Source: Scandinavium vulneris_A
GTDB lineage: Bacteria; Pseudomonadota; Gammaproteobacteria; Enterobacterales; Enterobacteriaceae
Direction of reading: 5' to 3'
NCBI GenBank assembly: GCA_046518185.1
Contig: JBKGRZ010000004.1
Coordinates: forward strand, 443,468-507,467
Length of the DNA: 64,000 nucleotides
Below are positions 35,412 through 42,614 of the stretch, one piece after another. Every line of letters starts with the position of its first letter. Position 1 is the first letter of the stretch. The notes beneath the pieces are model-generated. The model did no database searches. It saw only the letters and a program-made list of their open reading frames with translations, and was not told the DNA's origin. The translations under genes and the position numbers were made by a program.

Positions 35412-35634
35412 ATTGGTTCCTGCTGAAGGGTTTCAGGAACTATTTTACACAGACCCGCCAATAAAATCTTTTTGTTAACTATTTGTATAGTAATTTGTAA
35501 AAACGTAACTGTTTGGTTATATTTGAGCTCGATGATGTTCAAAGACAAATATTGTCATTTTATTCAAAGAATTATTACCGCGTGTAACCATTCGGACAAT
35601 ACGAGTATTAAAGGGTTACCCATGAGGAAGAGAT

Positions 35635-37614
35635 ATGAGGCTTAAACTAATTGTCAAAAGTCTTGCGTTGGCAGGACTGCTTTCATCCACTGCAATGACG
35701 CCACTGTTTGCGCAGGAATCCCCCAAAGAAGCGACCGCTTCAACCAAACAAGCCAACGACGCACTCTATAACCAGCTTCCTTTTTCTGATAACACCGATT
35801 TCACCAACGCGCATAAAGGCTTTATTGCCGCTATCCCTACCGATGTCATAAAGGGTGAGCAGGGTAATGTGGTCTGGGATCCGCAGAAATATTCCTTTAT
35901 CAAAGAAGGCGAAAAAGCGCCGGATACCGTCAACCCAAGCCTGTGGCGTCAGTCTCAGCTGATCAATATCAGCGGTCTTTTTGAAGTGACCGACGGTGTG
36001 TATCAGATTCGTAATCTCGATTTATCCAATATGACCATTATTGAGGGTAAAGAGGGGATTACCGTTGTTGATCCGCTGATTTCCGCAGAAACAGCCAAAG
36101 TAGGTATGGATTTATACTTCAAGAATCGGGGTAAAAAACCGGTTGTTGCAGTGATTTATACCCACAGCCACGTGGACCATTACGGCGGCGTGCGTGGGGT
36201 TGTTGATGAGGCGGATGTGAAGTCGGGCAAAGTGAAGATTTATGCTCCGGCAGGCTTTATGGACGAAGCGGTGTCCGAGAACATTATGGCGGGTAACGTC
36301 ATGAGCCGCCGTGCCAGCTATATGTATGGCAACTTGTTGAAACCTGATGCGAAAGGTCAGGTTGGCGCTGGCCTGGGGACCACCACCTCAGCGGGTACAG
36401 TGACGTTGATCGCACCGACCAACTACATCACCAAAACCGGGCAAAAAGAGACCATTGATGGCCTGACCTACGATTTCATGATGGCCCCAGGATCTGAAGC
36501 ACCGTCTGAAATGCTGTGGTATATCGAAGAGAAAAAACTCATCGAAGCCGCGGAAGATATCACCCACACGCTGCACAATACCTACTCGCTGCGCGGGGCG
36601 AAAATTCGTGATCCACTGGCATGGTCAAAATACATCAATGATGCGATTAACCGCTGGGGTGATAAGGCTGAAATCATCATGGCTCAGCACCACTGGCCAA
36701 CGTGGGGGAACGAGAACGTCGTTAACCTGATGAAAGGTCAGCGTGATATGTATCGCTATATCAACGATCAGACCTTACGTCTGGCTAACACCGGCCTGAC
36801 ACGGGATGAAATTGCTGCCAATTTCAAACTTCCTGACGGCCTGGCTAAGGCCTGGGCAAGCCGTGGCTATTACGGTTCGGTGAGCCACGATGTTAAAGCC
36901 ACCTATGTGCTTTACCTCGGCTGGTTCGATGGCAACCCGGCAACCCTCGATGAACTGCCGCCAGAAGAAGCAGCGAAGAAATTCGTCGAGTATATGGGCG
37001 GTGCCGATAACATCCTGAAAAAAGCGAAAACCGATTACGACCAGGGGAACTACCGTTGGGTCGCGCAGGTGGTGAGTAAAGTCGTCTTCGCCGATCCAAA
37101 CAACGAAGCGGCCCGTAATCTGGAAGCGGATGCCCTCGAGCAAATGGGATACCAGGCTGAATCAGGCCCGTGGCGTAACTTCTACCTGGCCGGGGCGCAG
37201 GAACTGCGTAATGGCGTACAGAAATTACCGACACCTAATACGGCAAGTCCGGATACGGTGAAAGCGATGACACCTGAGATGTTCTTCGATTACCTCGGGG
37301 TGCATATCAATGGTGAAAAAGCGGCCAACGCCAAAGCGGTATTTAATGTCGATCTCGGCAGCGACGGCGGCAAATATAAGCTTGAGCTGGAAAATGGCGT
37401 ACTGAACCATACTGCGGGTGCCGAAGCGAAAGACGCAGATGCGAGCATTACGCTGAACCGCGAAACGCTGAATAAGATCATCCTGAAAGAAGAGACCCTG
37501 AAACAGGCTGAAGATAAAGGTGATGTGAAGGTAACGGGGAACGGGGCCAAGCTCGACGAAATGTTGGGCTATATGGACAAGTTTGAGTTCTGGTTCAACA
37601 TCGTTACACCATAA
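35635..37614 (+). CDS. yjcS: Linear alkylsulfatase YjcS (SdsA family)
   Basis: Zinc metallo-beta-lactamase-fold enzyme that cleaves primary alkyl sulfates such as SDS to alcohol and sulfate in the periplasm. 659 residues (E. coli YjcS 661), with a signal peptide ending near TPLFAQES, the metal motif THSHVDHYGG at residues 176-185, a second site around ITHTLHN, the dimerisation domain and a C-terminal SCP2-like lipid-binding domain (AVFNVDLGSDGGKYKLELENG). The ATG follows GAGGAAGAG. An intrinsic terminator follows the stop. Confidence 0.93.
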   Translation: MRLKLIVKSLALAGLLSSTAMTPLFAQESPKEATASTKQANDALYNQLPFSDNTDFTNAHKGFIAAIPTDVIKGEQGNVVWDPQKYSFIKEGEKAPDTVNPSLWRQSQLINISGLFEVTDGVYQIRNLDLSNMTIIEGKEGITVVDPLISAETAKVGMDLYFKNRGKKPVVAVIYTHSHVDHYGGVRGVVDEADVKSGKVKIYAPAGFMDEAVSENIMAGNVMSRRASYMYGNLLKPDAKGQVGAGLGTTTSAGTVTLIAPTNYITKTGQKETIDGLTYDFMMAPGSEAPSEMLWYIEEKKLIEAAEDITHTLHNTYSLRGAKIRDPLAWSKYINDAINRWGDKAEIIMAQHHWPTWGNENVVNLMKGQRDMYRYINDQTLRLANTGLTRDEIAANFKLPDGLAKAWASRGYYGSVSHDVKATYVLYLGWFDGNPATLDELPPEEAAKKFVEYMGGADNILKKAKTDYDQGNYRWVAQVVSKVVFADPNNEAARNLEADALEQMGYQAESGPWRNFYLAGAQELRNGVQKLPTPNTASPDTVKAMTPEMFFDYLGVHINGEKAANAKAVFNVDLGSDGGKYKLELENGVLNHTAGAEAKDADASITLNRETLNKIILKEETLKQAEDKGDVKVTGNGAKLDEMLGYMDKFEFWFNIVTP

Positions 37615-37620
37615 CGTGTT

Positions 37621-37652
37621 CCCCTGCGGCTTGCGCGCCGCAGGGGATTTTA
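37621..37652 (+). terminator. Intrinsic terminator after yjcS
   Basis: CCCCTGCGGC and GCCGCAGGGG form a perfect 10-bp stem with a TTGCGC loop, followed by ATTTTAAT. It ends only about 14 bases before the next start codon, so read-through into the outer-membrane protein gene may be regulated here. Confidence 0.8.
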
Positions 37653-37665
37653 ATCAGGTGATCCT

Positions 37666-38457
37666 ATGCGTCTTTCCTACTCATTTTTGCCTTCAATTTT
37701 ATGCCTTGCTTCCAGTTATGCGTTCGCCGCTGAAGATCATGCTCCCGATGCGGCACAGGCCAACAACCCGCTGGCGAATATGACTGCCTTTAATATGCAG
37801 AACTATTACATCGGGGATGTCAGCGGCACAGACCAGGATGCGAATCAGTTCTGGTTCCGTTACGCGCAACCTTTTTCGTTAGGTGAGAGCCATTGGCTGT
37901 TGCGAGGTTCATTACCGATTAATACCTATCCTGTGGCACCGACCGGCGGGCATAAAACAGGGTTGGGTGATTTAAATCTGTTTGCTTCATGGCTGATTGA
38001 TACCGGTAATCCAGCAGTGAGTTTTGGTTTTGGTCCGCAAATTACGGCGCCGACCGCAACGGAAGATGCGCTGGGAACCGAAAAATGGTCGGCGGGCCTG
38101 GTCAACGTGCTCTTTGATGCCAGTTCGCCAAAATTCCAGTACGGTTATCTCGCCTCATGGCAGCATAGTTTTGCGGGAGAGGATAATCGCAGTGATGTGA
38201 ATCTCGGCACATTCCAGCCATTTTTATTCTATCAATTGGGCGGAGGCACCTATCTGAGAGCCGCGCCAATCTGGGTCTACAACTTCCAGAATGACAGCTA
38301 CAGCGTGCCTCTGGGTTTAGGGATCGGACAGGTTATCAAGCAGGATAAAACCGTCTACAACTTCTTTGTCGAACCGCAAGGTTCGGTGGCAGACCACGGC
38401 CCAGGCCAGCCGCGCTGGCAGATTTTCTTCGGGTTAAACCTGCAGTTCCTCGATTAA
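37666..38457 (+). CDS. Outer-membrane beta-barrel protein of unknown substrate
   Basis: 263 residues with a signal peptide (ILCLASSYAFA cleaved before AEDHAP), alternating aromatic/hydrophobic strands and a C-terminal phenylalanine-rich strand (WQIFFGLNLQFLD). The pattern resembles outer-membrane transporters of the phenol/MetA-pathway type (GLGDLNLFASWLID). It is on the same strand as yjcS, 51 bases after its stop, suggesting a role in the uptake or tolerance of surfactants, though that is inference. Confidence 0.7.
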   Translation: MRLSYSFLPSILCLASSYAFAAEDHAPDAAQANNPLANMTAFNMQNYYIGDVSGTDQDANQFWFRYAQPFSLGESHWLLRGSLPINTYPVAPTGGHKTGLGDLNLFASWLIDTGNPAVSFGFGPQITAPTATEDALGTEKWSAGLVNVLFDASSPKFQYGYLASWQHSFAGEDNRSDVNLGTFQPFLFYQLGGGTYLRAAPIWVYNFQNDSYSVPLGLGIGQVIKQDKTVYNFFVEPQGSVADHGPGQPRWQIFFGLNLQFLD

Positions 38458-38501
38458 TACGGTCGGGGTAAATCCTTTTAATTAAATGCAGTGACCATTA
38501 G

Positions 38502-38582
38502 CCCGGTAATTGTACTCTTCCGTAATTTGCATAAAATAGAGAGGAAGTCTATTACCGGGCCCGAATGCCGGGTCTGTTTTAT
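38502..38582 (+). terminator. Overlapping stem-loops after the outer-membrane protein gene
   Basis: CCCGGTAAT (38502-38510) pairs with ATTACCGGG (38551-38559), with an inner CTTCC/GGAAG pair. The second arm overlaps a shorter stem (38558-38563 with 38569-38574) followed by TGTTTTATT, a terminator shape. The two structures cannot form together. Confidence 0.5.
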
Positions 38583-38621
38583 TAATTTTGTGGGTTATTA
38601 TATTCTACGGAAGGATATTTT

Positions 38622-38936
38622 ATGCGTTATACACCTTTTTTGATTGTGCCTTTATTGAGTGCCTGTAGTGTTAGTTTTATGAAGTTTGATAACGATCCGC
38701 TGGTGCAGGCGACGTATGCCACTGATGCGACAAAAAGCTCGGTAATGGCTGCGGGAGGTAAACCAGACAGTGAGATGGCTGTGCCTGAAATTAACGGGAC
38801 ATGTATCAACTACACGCTGAAAAAAGACGCAGAGTCCATGCCATTTTATGTGGCGTTCGATAAGAATGGAAAGCGCAAACACTACGGCTATATCACTTGC
38901 CAGCAGGCGAGAACGAAGGGCGTATTCAGTCAGTAA
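38622..38936 (+). CDS. OsmE-like small lipoprotein
   Basis: 104 residues with a lipobox (VPLLSACS) and a BamE/SmpA/OsmE-type fold: VMAAGGKPDSEMAVPEINGTCINYTLKK and YVAFDKNGKRKHYGYITCQQ parallel the OsmE pattern of GKP, GTC-Y and F-AFD motifs. OsmE proteins are osmotically induced outer-membrane lipoproteins with unclear role. GGAAGGATATTTT precedes the ATG. It is a single-gene unit ending in a bidirectional hairpin. Confidence 0.72.
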   Translation: MRYTPFLIVPLLSACSVSFMKFDNDPLVQATYATDATKSSVMAAGGKPDSEMAVPEINGTCINYTLKKDAESMPFYVAFDKNGKRKHYGYITCQQARTKGVFSQ

Positions 38937-38950
38937 ACCTAGTTAATACC

Positions 38951-38986
38951 CTTCCTCTTCTCACGCTCAACAGCGGGAAGAGGAAG
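38951..38986. terminator. Bidirectional hairpin between the OsmE-like and small lipoprotein genes
   Basis: CTTCCTCTTC and GAAGAGGAAG form a perfect 10-bp stem, with an inner CGC/GCG pair, in the convergent gap. It can serve both genes; T-richness is modest. Confidence 0.6.
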
Positions 38987-39005
38987 GTGTAAATGGGTTT
39001 GACGC

Positions 39006-39167
39006 TTAGTAGCCGGCAGCCTTGTTAGCGGCCTTTATGCGCTTATTTCTGGCATCTTTTTCTTGCTGGTCTTTTGCCTGCATTATTCCACCCGCAGCAT
39101 CTATCCAATCATTTGCGGTACAGCCTGATAATCCCACGCTCAACAGCAGGGCATAGATATACTTCAT
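39006..39167 (-). CDS. Very small lipoprotein (53 residues)
   Basis: From the ATG at 39167 the frame gives MKYIYALLLSVGLSGCTAND and continues to 53 residues ending NKAAGY. The first 16 residues are a textbook lipoprotein signal with lipobox LSGC. The mature peptide is about 38 residues, charged and helix-prone (QAKDQQEKDARNKRIKAANK), resembling Lpp-like or entericidin-sized lipoproteins without clear identity. The ribosome site is weak (GGAGCGAAA). It has its own hairpin terminator downstream. Confidence 0.7.
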   Translation of the reverse strand: MKYIYALLLSVGLSGCTANDWIDAAGGIMQAKDQQEKDARNKRIKAANKAAGY

Positions 39168-39274
39168 TTTCGCTCCATCATTTGATTATTGTATAAATAA
39201 CGTCCGTGTGAAAAACAACGTATTTGACGCCAGGGCCGCTATTCTAACAAATAATAAAGAGGCGTGGGGCGTGT

Positions 39275-40204
39275 TTATTGCCAGTAAAGCGGTTTGCCGA
39301 ATACATCAATATAGTAATCGATGACCGTCCGGACGTTGAGCGGTGGGTGCCGGGCATTGGGATAGATTGCCGCGATGTTCTGTGGCTCGGTCTTGATAGA
39401 GGTTTCCATTGCCGGGAGCAGCTCAACCAGTTCGCCGCTTTGTAATCGCTCCCCAATAAGCCAGTCAGGGAAAAGCACGATGCCCATCCCACCCAACGCG
39501 GCGATCAGCAGCGTTTCCGCATTGTTGGATAACATCAACGGCGAGACGGGGTAGTGGACCCACTCCCCGCCAGGCTGGCGCACTAACCACCGATTCGGCC
39601 CGGATGAGCCACGATAGACCAGGCATTTGTGGTGGTTCAGGTCGTCTGGCTTCTGAGGTGTACCGTTCTTACGCAGATAGTCCGGTGACGCCGCCAAATG
39701 ATAAAACTGCTGCCCGAACACACGCGCGTGAAAAGAGGAGTCGGTCAACGCACCGATACGGAAGATAACGTCCGCGGCATCCCGATGCGGATCGATAAAA
39801 TCATCGGTTAATGTCAGTTCGATGCTGAGCCGGGGATAACGTTCGGTCAGGCCGGGCAGGGCGGGGGCGACGTGACGCTGCCCGAAAAATACCGGGGCAT
39901 TGATCCGAATAACCCCGGACGGCTCCTGGGTTCTGGCATCCAGTTCCCGACGCGCATCTTCAAGATTAGTGGCCATCGCCCGCGCATAGCGGATAAAGAG
40001 ATGGCCACTTTCGGTGGGGATGACAGCCCGGGTATTACGGTAAAACAACTGCTGACCGAGGGCATCCTCTAGCTGATGGATGACGCGTGAAACCTGCGAG
40101 GCAGAGATCCCTTCCCGACGTGCCACCCCGGAAAAATTCTGGGTTTCATACACATCAATAAAGAGCAGTAACGAGCGAATGCTCATGTTTCCGGGGTTAT
40201 TCAT
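39275..40204 (-). CDS. LysR-family transcriptional regulator
   Basis: 309 residues with the N-terminal helix-turn-helix (LFIDVYETQNFSGVARREGISASQVSRVIHQLE, residues about 14-46) and a C-terminal PBP2-type effector domain (IRINAPVFFGQRHVAPALPGL, GGMGIVLFPDWL). It is divergent from two small DMT transporter genes with a 100-bp gap, so it most likely controls them. A second ATG seven codons downstream (MSIRS) is also possible. The ligand is unknown. Confidence 0.88.
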   Translation of the reverse strand: MNNPGNMSIRSLLLFIDVYETQNFSGVARREGISASQVSRVIHQLEDALGQQLFYRNTRAVIPTESGHLFIRYARAMATNLEDARRELDARTQEPSGVIRINAPVFFGQRHVAPALPGLTERYPRLSIELTLTDDFIDPHRDAADVIFRIGALTDSSFHARVFGQQFYHLAASPDYLRKNGTPQKPDDLNHHKCLVYRGSSGPNRWLVRQPGGEWVHYPVSPLMLSNNAETLLIAALGGMGIVLFPDWLIGERLQSGELVELLPAMETSIKTEPQNIAAIYPNARHPPLNVRTVIDYYIDVFGKPLYWQ

Positions 40205-40304
40205 TAATGCATATCCTGCACAGGTGTTTCCTGCATTATGGCATTTTTCTCATCGCTGAACATGGGTAGTCTTCACCATCTGAAGAACCGGAGACTATTT
40301 TGCT

Positions 40305-40739
40305 ATGCAAGTATTATTGATTTTACTCGTCATTGCCGCAGGGATGGGGCTGTCCGTAGAGGCAGGATTGCTGGGGCCGCTGGGCAGTAAAGTGGGTGAC
40401 TTATGGGCAACGTTCAGCATTTTCGGCGTTGGGGCTGCACTGACCTTTCTGCTGATGCTATTTTTCAGCCCACGCAACAGCCCATCGTTCTTTGCACAGC
40501 CTTCATGGACATTATTAGGCGGCATCCTGGGCCCCATTTACGTCATCATTTTAACCGTAGTCACCCCCGCTATTGGCATCGCCATGACAATGATTGGCAT
40601 CCTTGCAGGTCAGGTATTTAAAAGCCTGGTGATTGATCACTACGGCCTGCTAGGGACGGCGCATCGTAAAATCGACAACAAACGCATCATCGCGCTGGTT
40701 TTCATCATTGTGGCACTGATTTTGGTTGCACAGGGGTAA
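40305..40739 (+). CDS. YdcZ-like DMT transporter subunit (first copy)
   Basis: 144 residues with five hydrophobic segments in the DUF606/YdcZ pattern (LSVEAGLLGPLGSKVGDLWATFSIFGVGA; GILGPIYVIILTVVTPAIG). Half-sized members of the drug/metabolite family work as pairs. It is followed nine bases later by a second homologue, so the two probably form one transporter. The ATG at 40305 has GGAGA upstream. Divergent LysR gene. Confidence 0.8.
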   Translation: MQVLLILLVIAAGMGLSVEAGLLGPLGSKVGDLWATFSIFGVGAALTFLLMLFFSPRNSPSFFAQPSWTLLGGILGPIYVIILTVVTPAIGIAMTMIGILAGQVFKSLVIDHYGLLGTAHRKIDNKRIIALVFIIVALILVAQG

Positions 40740-40748
40740 GGTAACGAC

Positions 40749-41240
40749 ATGACAATTATTATGATTCTTTTAGCAGTGGCCGGTGGCGCCACCCTGAGTA
40801 TTCAGGCCGCCATTAATGGGCAGTTGGGCAGTAAAGTGGGGGTCTTCAAAAGTGCGTTTCTGACGTTTTCCGTCGGAGCGCTGGTGACCGCCTTGCTGAT
40901 TTTCTTCTTTGAGCCTCAACATGCCCTAAGCCTGATGGATGTCCCAAAATGGCAACTGCTGGGGGCGATGTTCGGCGTGCCCTACATTGTTGTTATGGTG
41001 TTAGCCGTGCAACGTATTGGCACAGCGGTCGCCACGGTGGCGGTGATATTCGGTCAGTTAACTATGAGTATGCTCATCGATAACTTTGGCTGGCTGGGCA
41101 ATGCGTCGATCCCGTTCTCGATCAGCCGTCTCGGGGCGGTGATCTGCTTAGGGATCGCGCTGTTCTTTATCTACTCCAGCAGCAAAACAACGGTGCCACA
41201 GGATAAGAAGGCGCTTGAAAAGAGTGCCGTAAACAATTAG
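40749..41240 (+). CDS. YdcZ-like DMT transporter subunit (second copy)
   Basis: 163 residues, about five transmembrane segments, related to the preceding gene (LSIQAAINGQLGSKVGVFKSAFLTFSVGA; MFGVPYIVVMVLAVQRIG). It is about 20 residues longer, with a charged C-terminal tail. AGGTAACGAC precedes the ATG. A strong terminator ends this unit and marks the last core-type gene before the type III secretion island. Confidence 0.8.
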   Translation: MTIIMILLAVAGGATLSIQAAINGQLGSKVGVFKSAFLTFSVGALVTALLIFFFEPQHALSLMDVPKWQLLGAMFGVPYIVVMVLAVQRIGTAVATVAVIFGQLTMSMLIDNFGWLGNASIPFSISRLGAVICLGIALFFIYSSSKTTVPQDKKALEKSAVNN

Positions 41241-41262
41241 GCATTAGTCGATAAGCGCCCAT

Positions 41263-41294
41263 AAAAAAATCCACGCGGGAGCGTGGATTTTTTC
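41263..41294 (+). terminator. Strong intrinsic terminator after the YdcZ-like pair
   Basis: AAAAAATCCACGC and GCGTGGATTTTTT form a 13-bp stem with a GGGA loop, T-rich on both strands, so it can work bidirectionally. Confidence 0.92.
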
Positions 41295-41413
41295 GTTTTA
41301 TTGTAAATATCTCTGGAAAAGAAACTATTCACTTGTAGCTATCTTCCGACAGCCACGAAATAACACAGTACTGTCCAGAATACGTGTGACCTGAACAAAT
41401 GTGCATCAGCCAT

Positions 41414-41464
41414 CGACGGCAGGTGGGCAGGGACACACCAGCCTGCCGTCGTCCGCTTAGCGGA
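41414..41464. other. Pair of strong hairpins at the island boundary
   Basis: CGACGGCAGG (41414-41423) pairs with CCTGCCGTCG (41442-41451), with inner GGTG/CACC pairs; TCCGC-TTA-GCGGA follows at 41452-41464. They lie just beyond the stop of the candidate effector gene (minus strand) and could end its transcript, though no T-run is present. The rest of 41241-41468 shows only the terminator at 41263-41294. Confidence 0.5.
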
Positions 41465-41468
41465 TATA

Positions 41469-42167
41469 TTATGAAGAGGATTCTACGTGCTTTTTAATGC
41501 GTGGCATGTAGTCAATGATCGCTTGAGTTTGATTCTGGGTGAAATACTCCATGTTTCCTAGATCCTTAAACGTGACGCCATCAACTTTTTCCGCGAGTAA
41601 AGCCTTGTAGGAATCGACGGAAGGGGGGGTAGCAGGGTCGGAGTCAAGATGTACAAGACCTTTTAAACACGTTACCACTCGACGTACTTGCCCATGTTCA
41701 AGAGATTCTGTGTCGCCAATTTTCTCACAGAGCTTGATCAGATTGCCTTTAAGATGATTGATATGTTCACTGCTTTTTAAATGATCCTCCATAGCCATGA
41801 CCTGCATCTTAATGATTTCTGCCGTGACTTGATTTGGATTCCCTGGCATGGAGGATGATTTATGTTTCACGCTGGCCTTATTGTTATTCATGCCAGAGGG
41901 TGTGATGGTTTTGAGTCGATTATCCAAATATTTTCTGGAATAAGCTGCATGCTCGCTTAAGTCATAAAGTTTATTCATCTTAGAAAGGTCATAATTCGTT
42001 GAACTATTACGTGCCTTCTTTAAATCTTTGGCAATAATTGATTCGGCTCTACGACAATACTTATCAGCTTTCTTGAGCTCATTCTTGGCGGAATAAAATT
42101 TAGACATATCAAGGTTTGCGTTACTATTGCCGAAAAAAGCACTAACACGGGTAGTAATCCCAAGCAT
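41469..42167 (-). CDS. Unrecognised 232-residue protein, possible type III effector
   Basis: No family recognised. The protein is soluble, Lys/Ser/Asn-rich and mostly helical, with no signal peptide or membrane segment. Its N-terminus (MLGITTRVSAFFGNSNANLD) is Ser/Asn-rich and amphipathic, the kind of composition found in type III secretion signals. A disordered middle (about residues 90-115, GMNNNKASVKHKSSSMPGNPNQ) separates two helical halves. The gene is AT-rich like the island and unlike the core genes to its left. It is divergent from the hilA-like regulator. Effector status is inference from location and composition only; a chaperone gene is not adjacent. Confidence 0.6.
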   Translation of the reverse strand: MLGITTRVSAFFGNSNANLDMSKFYSAKNELKKADKYCRRAESIIAKDLKKARNSSTNYDLSKMNKLYDLSEHAAYSRKYLDNRLKTITPSGMNNNKASVKHKSSSMPGNPNQVTAEIIKMQVMAMEDHLKSSEHINHLKGNLIKLCEKIGDTESLEHGQVRRVVTCLKGLVHLDSDPATPPSVDSYKALLAEKVDGVTFKDLGNMEYFTQNQTQAIIDYMPRIKKHVESSS

Positions 42168-42259
42168 ATTATTTCTTCCATATCAGTTTATTAATTAGTG
42201 ATTATCATTCATCTGCGCATGAATAACTTTAAAAAAACGATTTTGGGCATAATTGGGTA

Positions 42260-42284
42260 TACCAAAAATGAGCGCAATTTGGTA
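42260..42284. promoter_or_regulatory. TACCAAA-N11-TTTGGTA inverted repeat
   Basis: Two perfect 7-bp arms separated by 11 bases, in the AT-rich gap between the candidate effector and the hilA-like gene. The arm spacing (about 18 bp centre to centre) fits a dimeric regulator. No known consensus matched with confidence. A 61-codon minus-strand frame over this region is probably fortuitous. Confidence 0.35.
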
Positions 42285-42433
42285 GTCATGAACGCGTGGA
42301 TATTTTAACTTATCAAGCTCAGAATTTAATGGTCTAAAGTAACAGAGGATATTAACGAATTCTACGAAATCAAACAACACTCGACGAAATGGCGTTGCTT
42401 ACAAAAGCGGTGTACATCCATTTGGGGTGAGAC

Positions 42434-42532
42434 ATGAACAAAATGCTGTTACGAAATGAAATTAATAAGCATAATCTCTGCACTCACTACAAGTGGTGCG
42501 AGGAAAATGGAATAGAAAAAATCTGGCGATAA
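42434..42532 (+). CDS. 32-residue leader-type ORF before the hilA-like gene
   Basis: ATG at 42434 preceded by GGGGTGAGAC; the peptide begins MNKMLLRNEINKHNLC and ends GIEKIWR. It has a good ribosome site, three Asn, two Trp, two Cys and two His in 32 residues. An intrinsic terminator starts 10 bases after its stop and the hilA-like gene starts 40 bases after that. Either a small gene with its own terminator, or a leader peptide for attenuation. Not recognised as any known small protein. Confidence 0.45.
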   Translation: MNKMLLRNEINKHNLCTHYKWCEENGIEKIWR

Positions 42533-42542
42533 GGAGTGACAT

Positions 42543-42572
42543 GGCTGAATACGTATGTGTTCAGCCTTTTTA
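42543..42572 (+). terminator. Intrinsic terminator/attenuator upstream of the hilA-like gene
   Basis: GGCTGAATAC pairs with GTGTTCAGCC (one G-T pair) around a GTAT loop, followed directly by TTTTTAT. Strong terminator shape 43 bases before the hilA-like ATG. Confidence 0.85.
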
Positions 42573-42614
42573 TCAGTGAAACCCTGAATTGCCAGATACA
42601 AAAGGAGGTCATAA

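Noticed and set aside
41241..41468. tRNA gene or attachment site at the island boundary
   Set aside because: No cloverleaf or CCA-end pattern and no direct repeat could be found; only hairpins are visible.
42195..42380. 61-codon minus-strand ORF upstream of the hilA-like gene
   Set aside because: AT-rich intergenic DNA, no ribosome site, no signal or domain; more likely promoter sequence.
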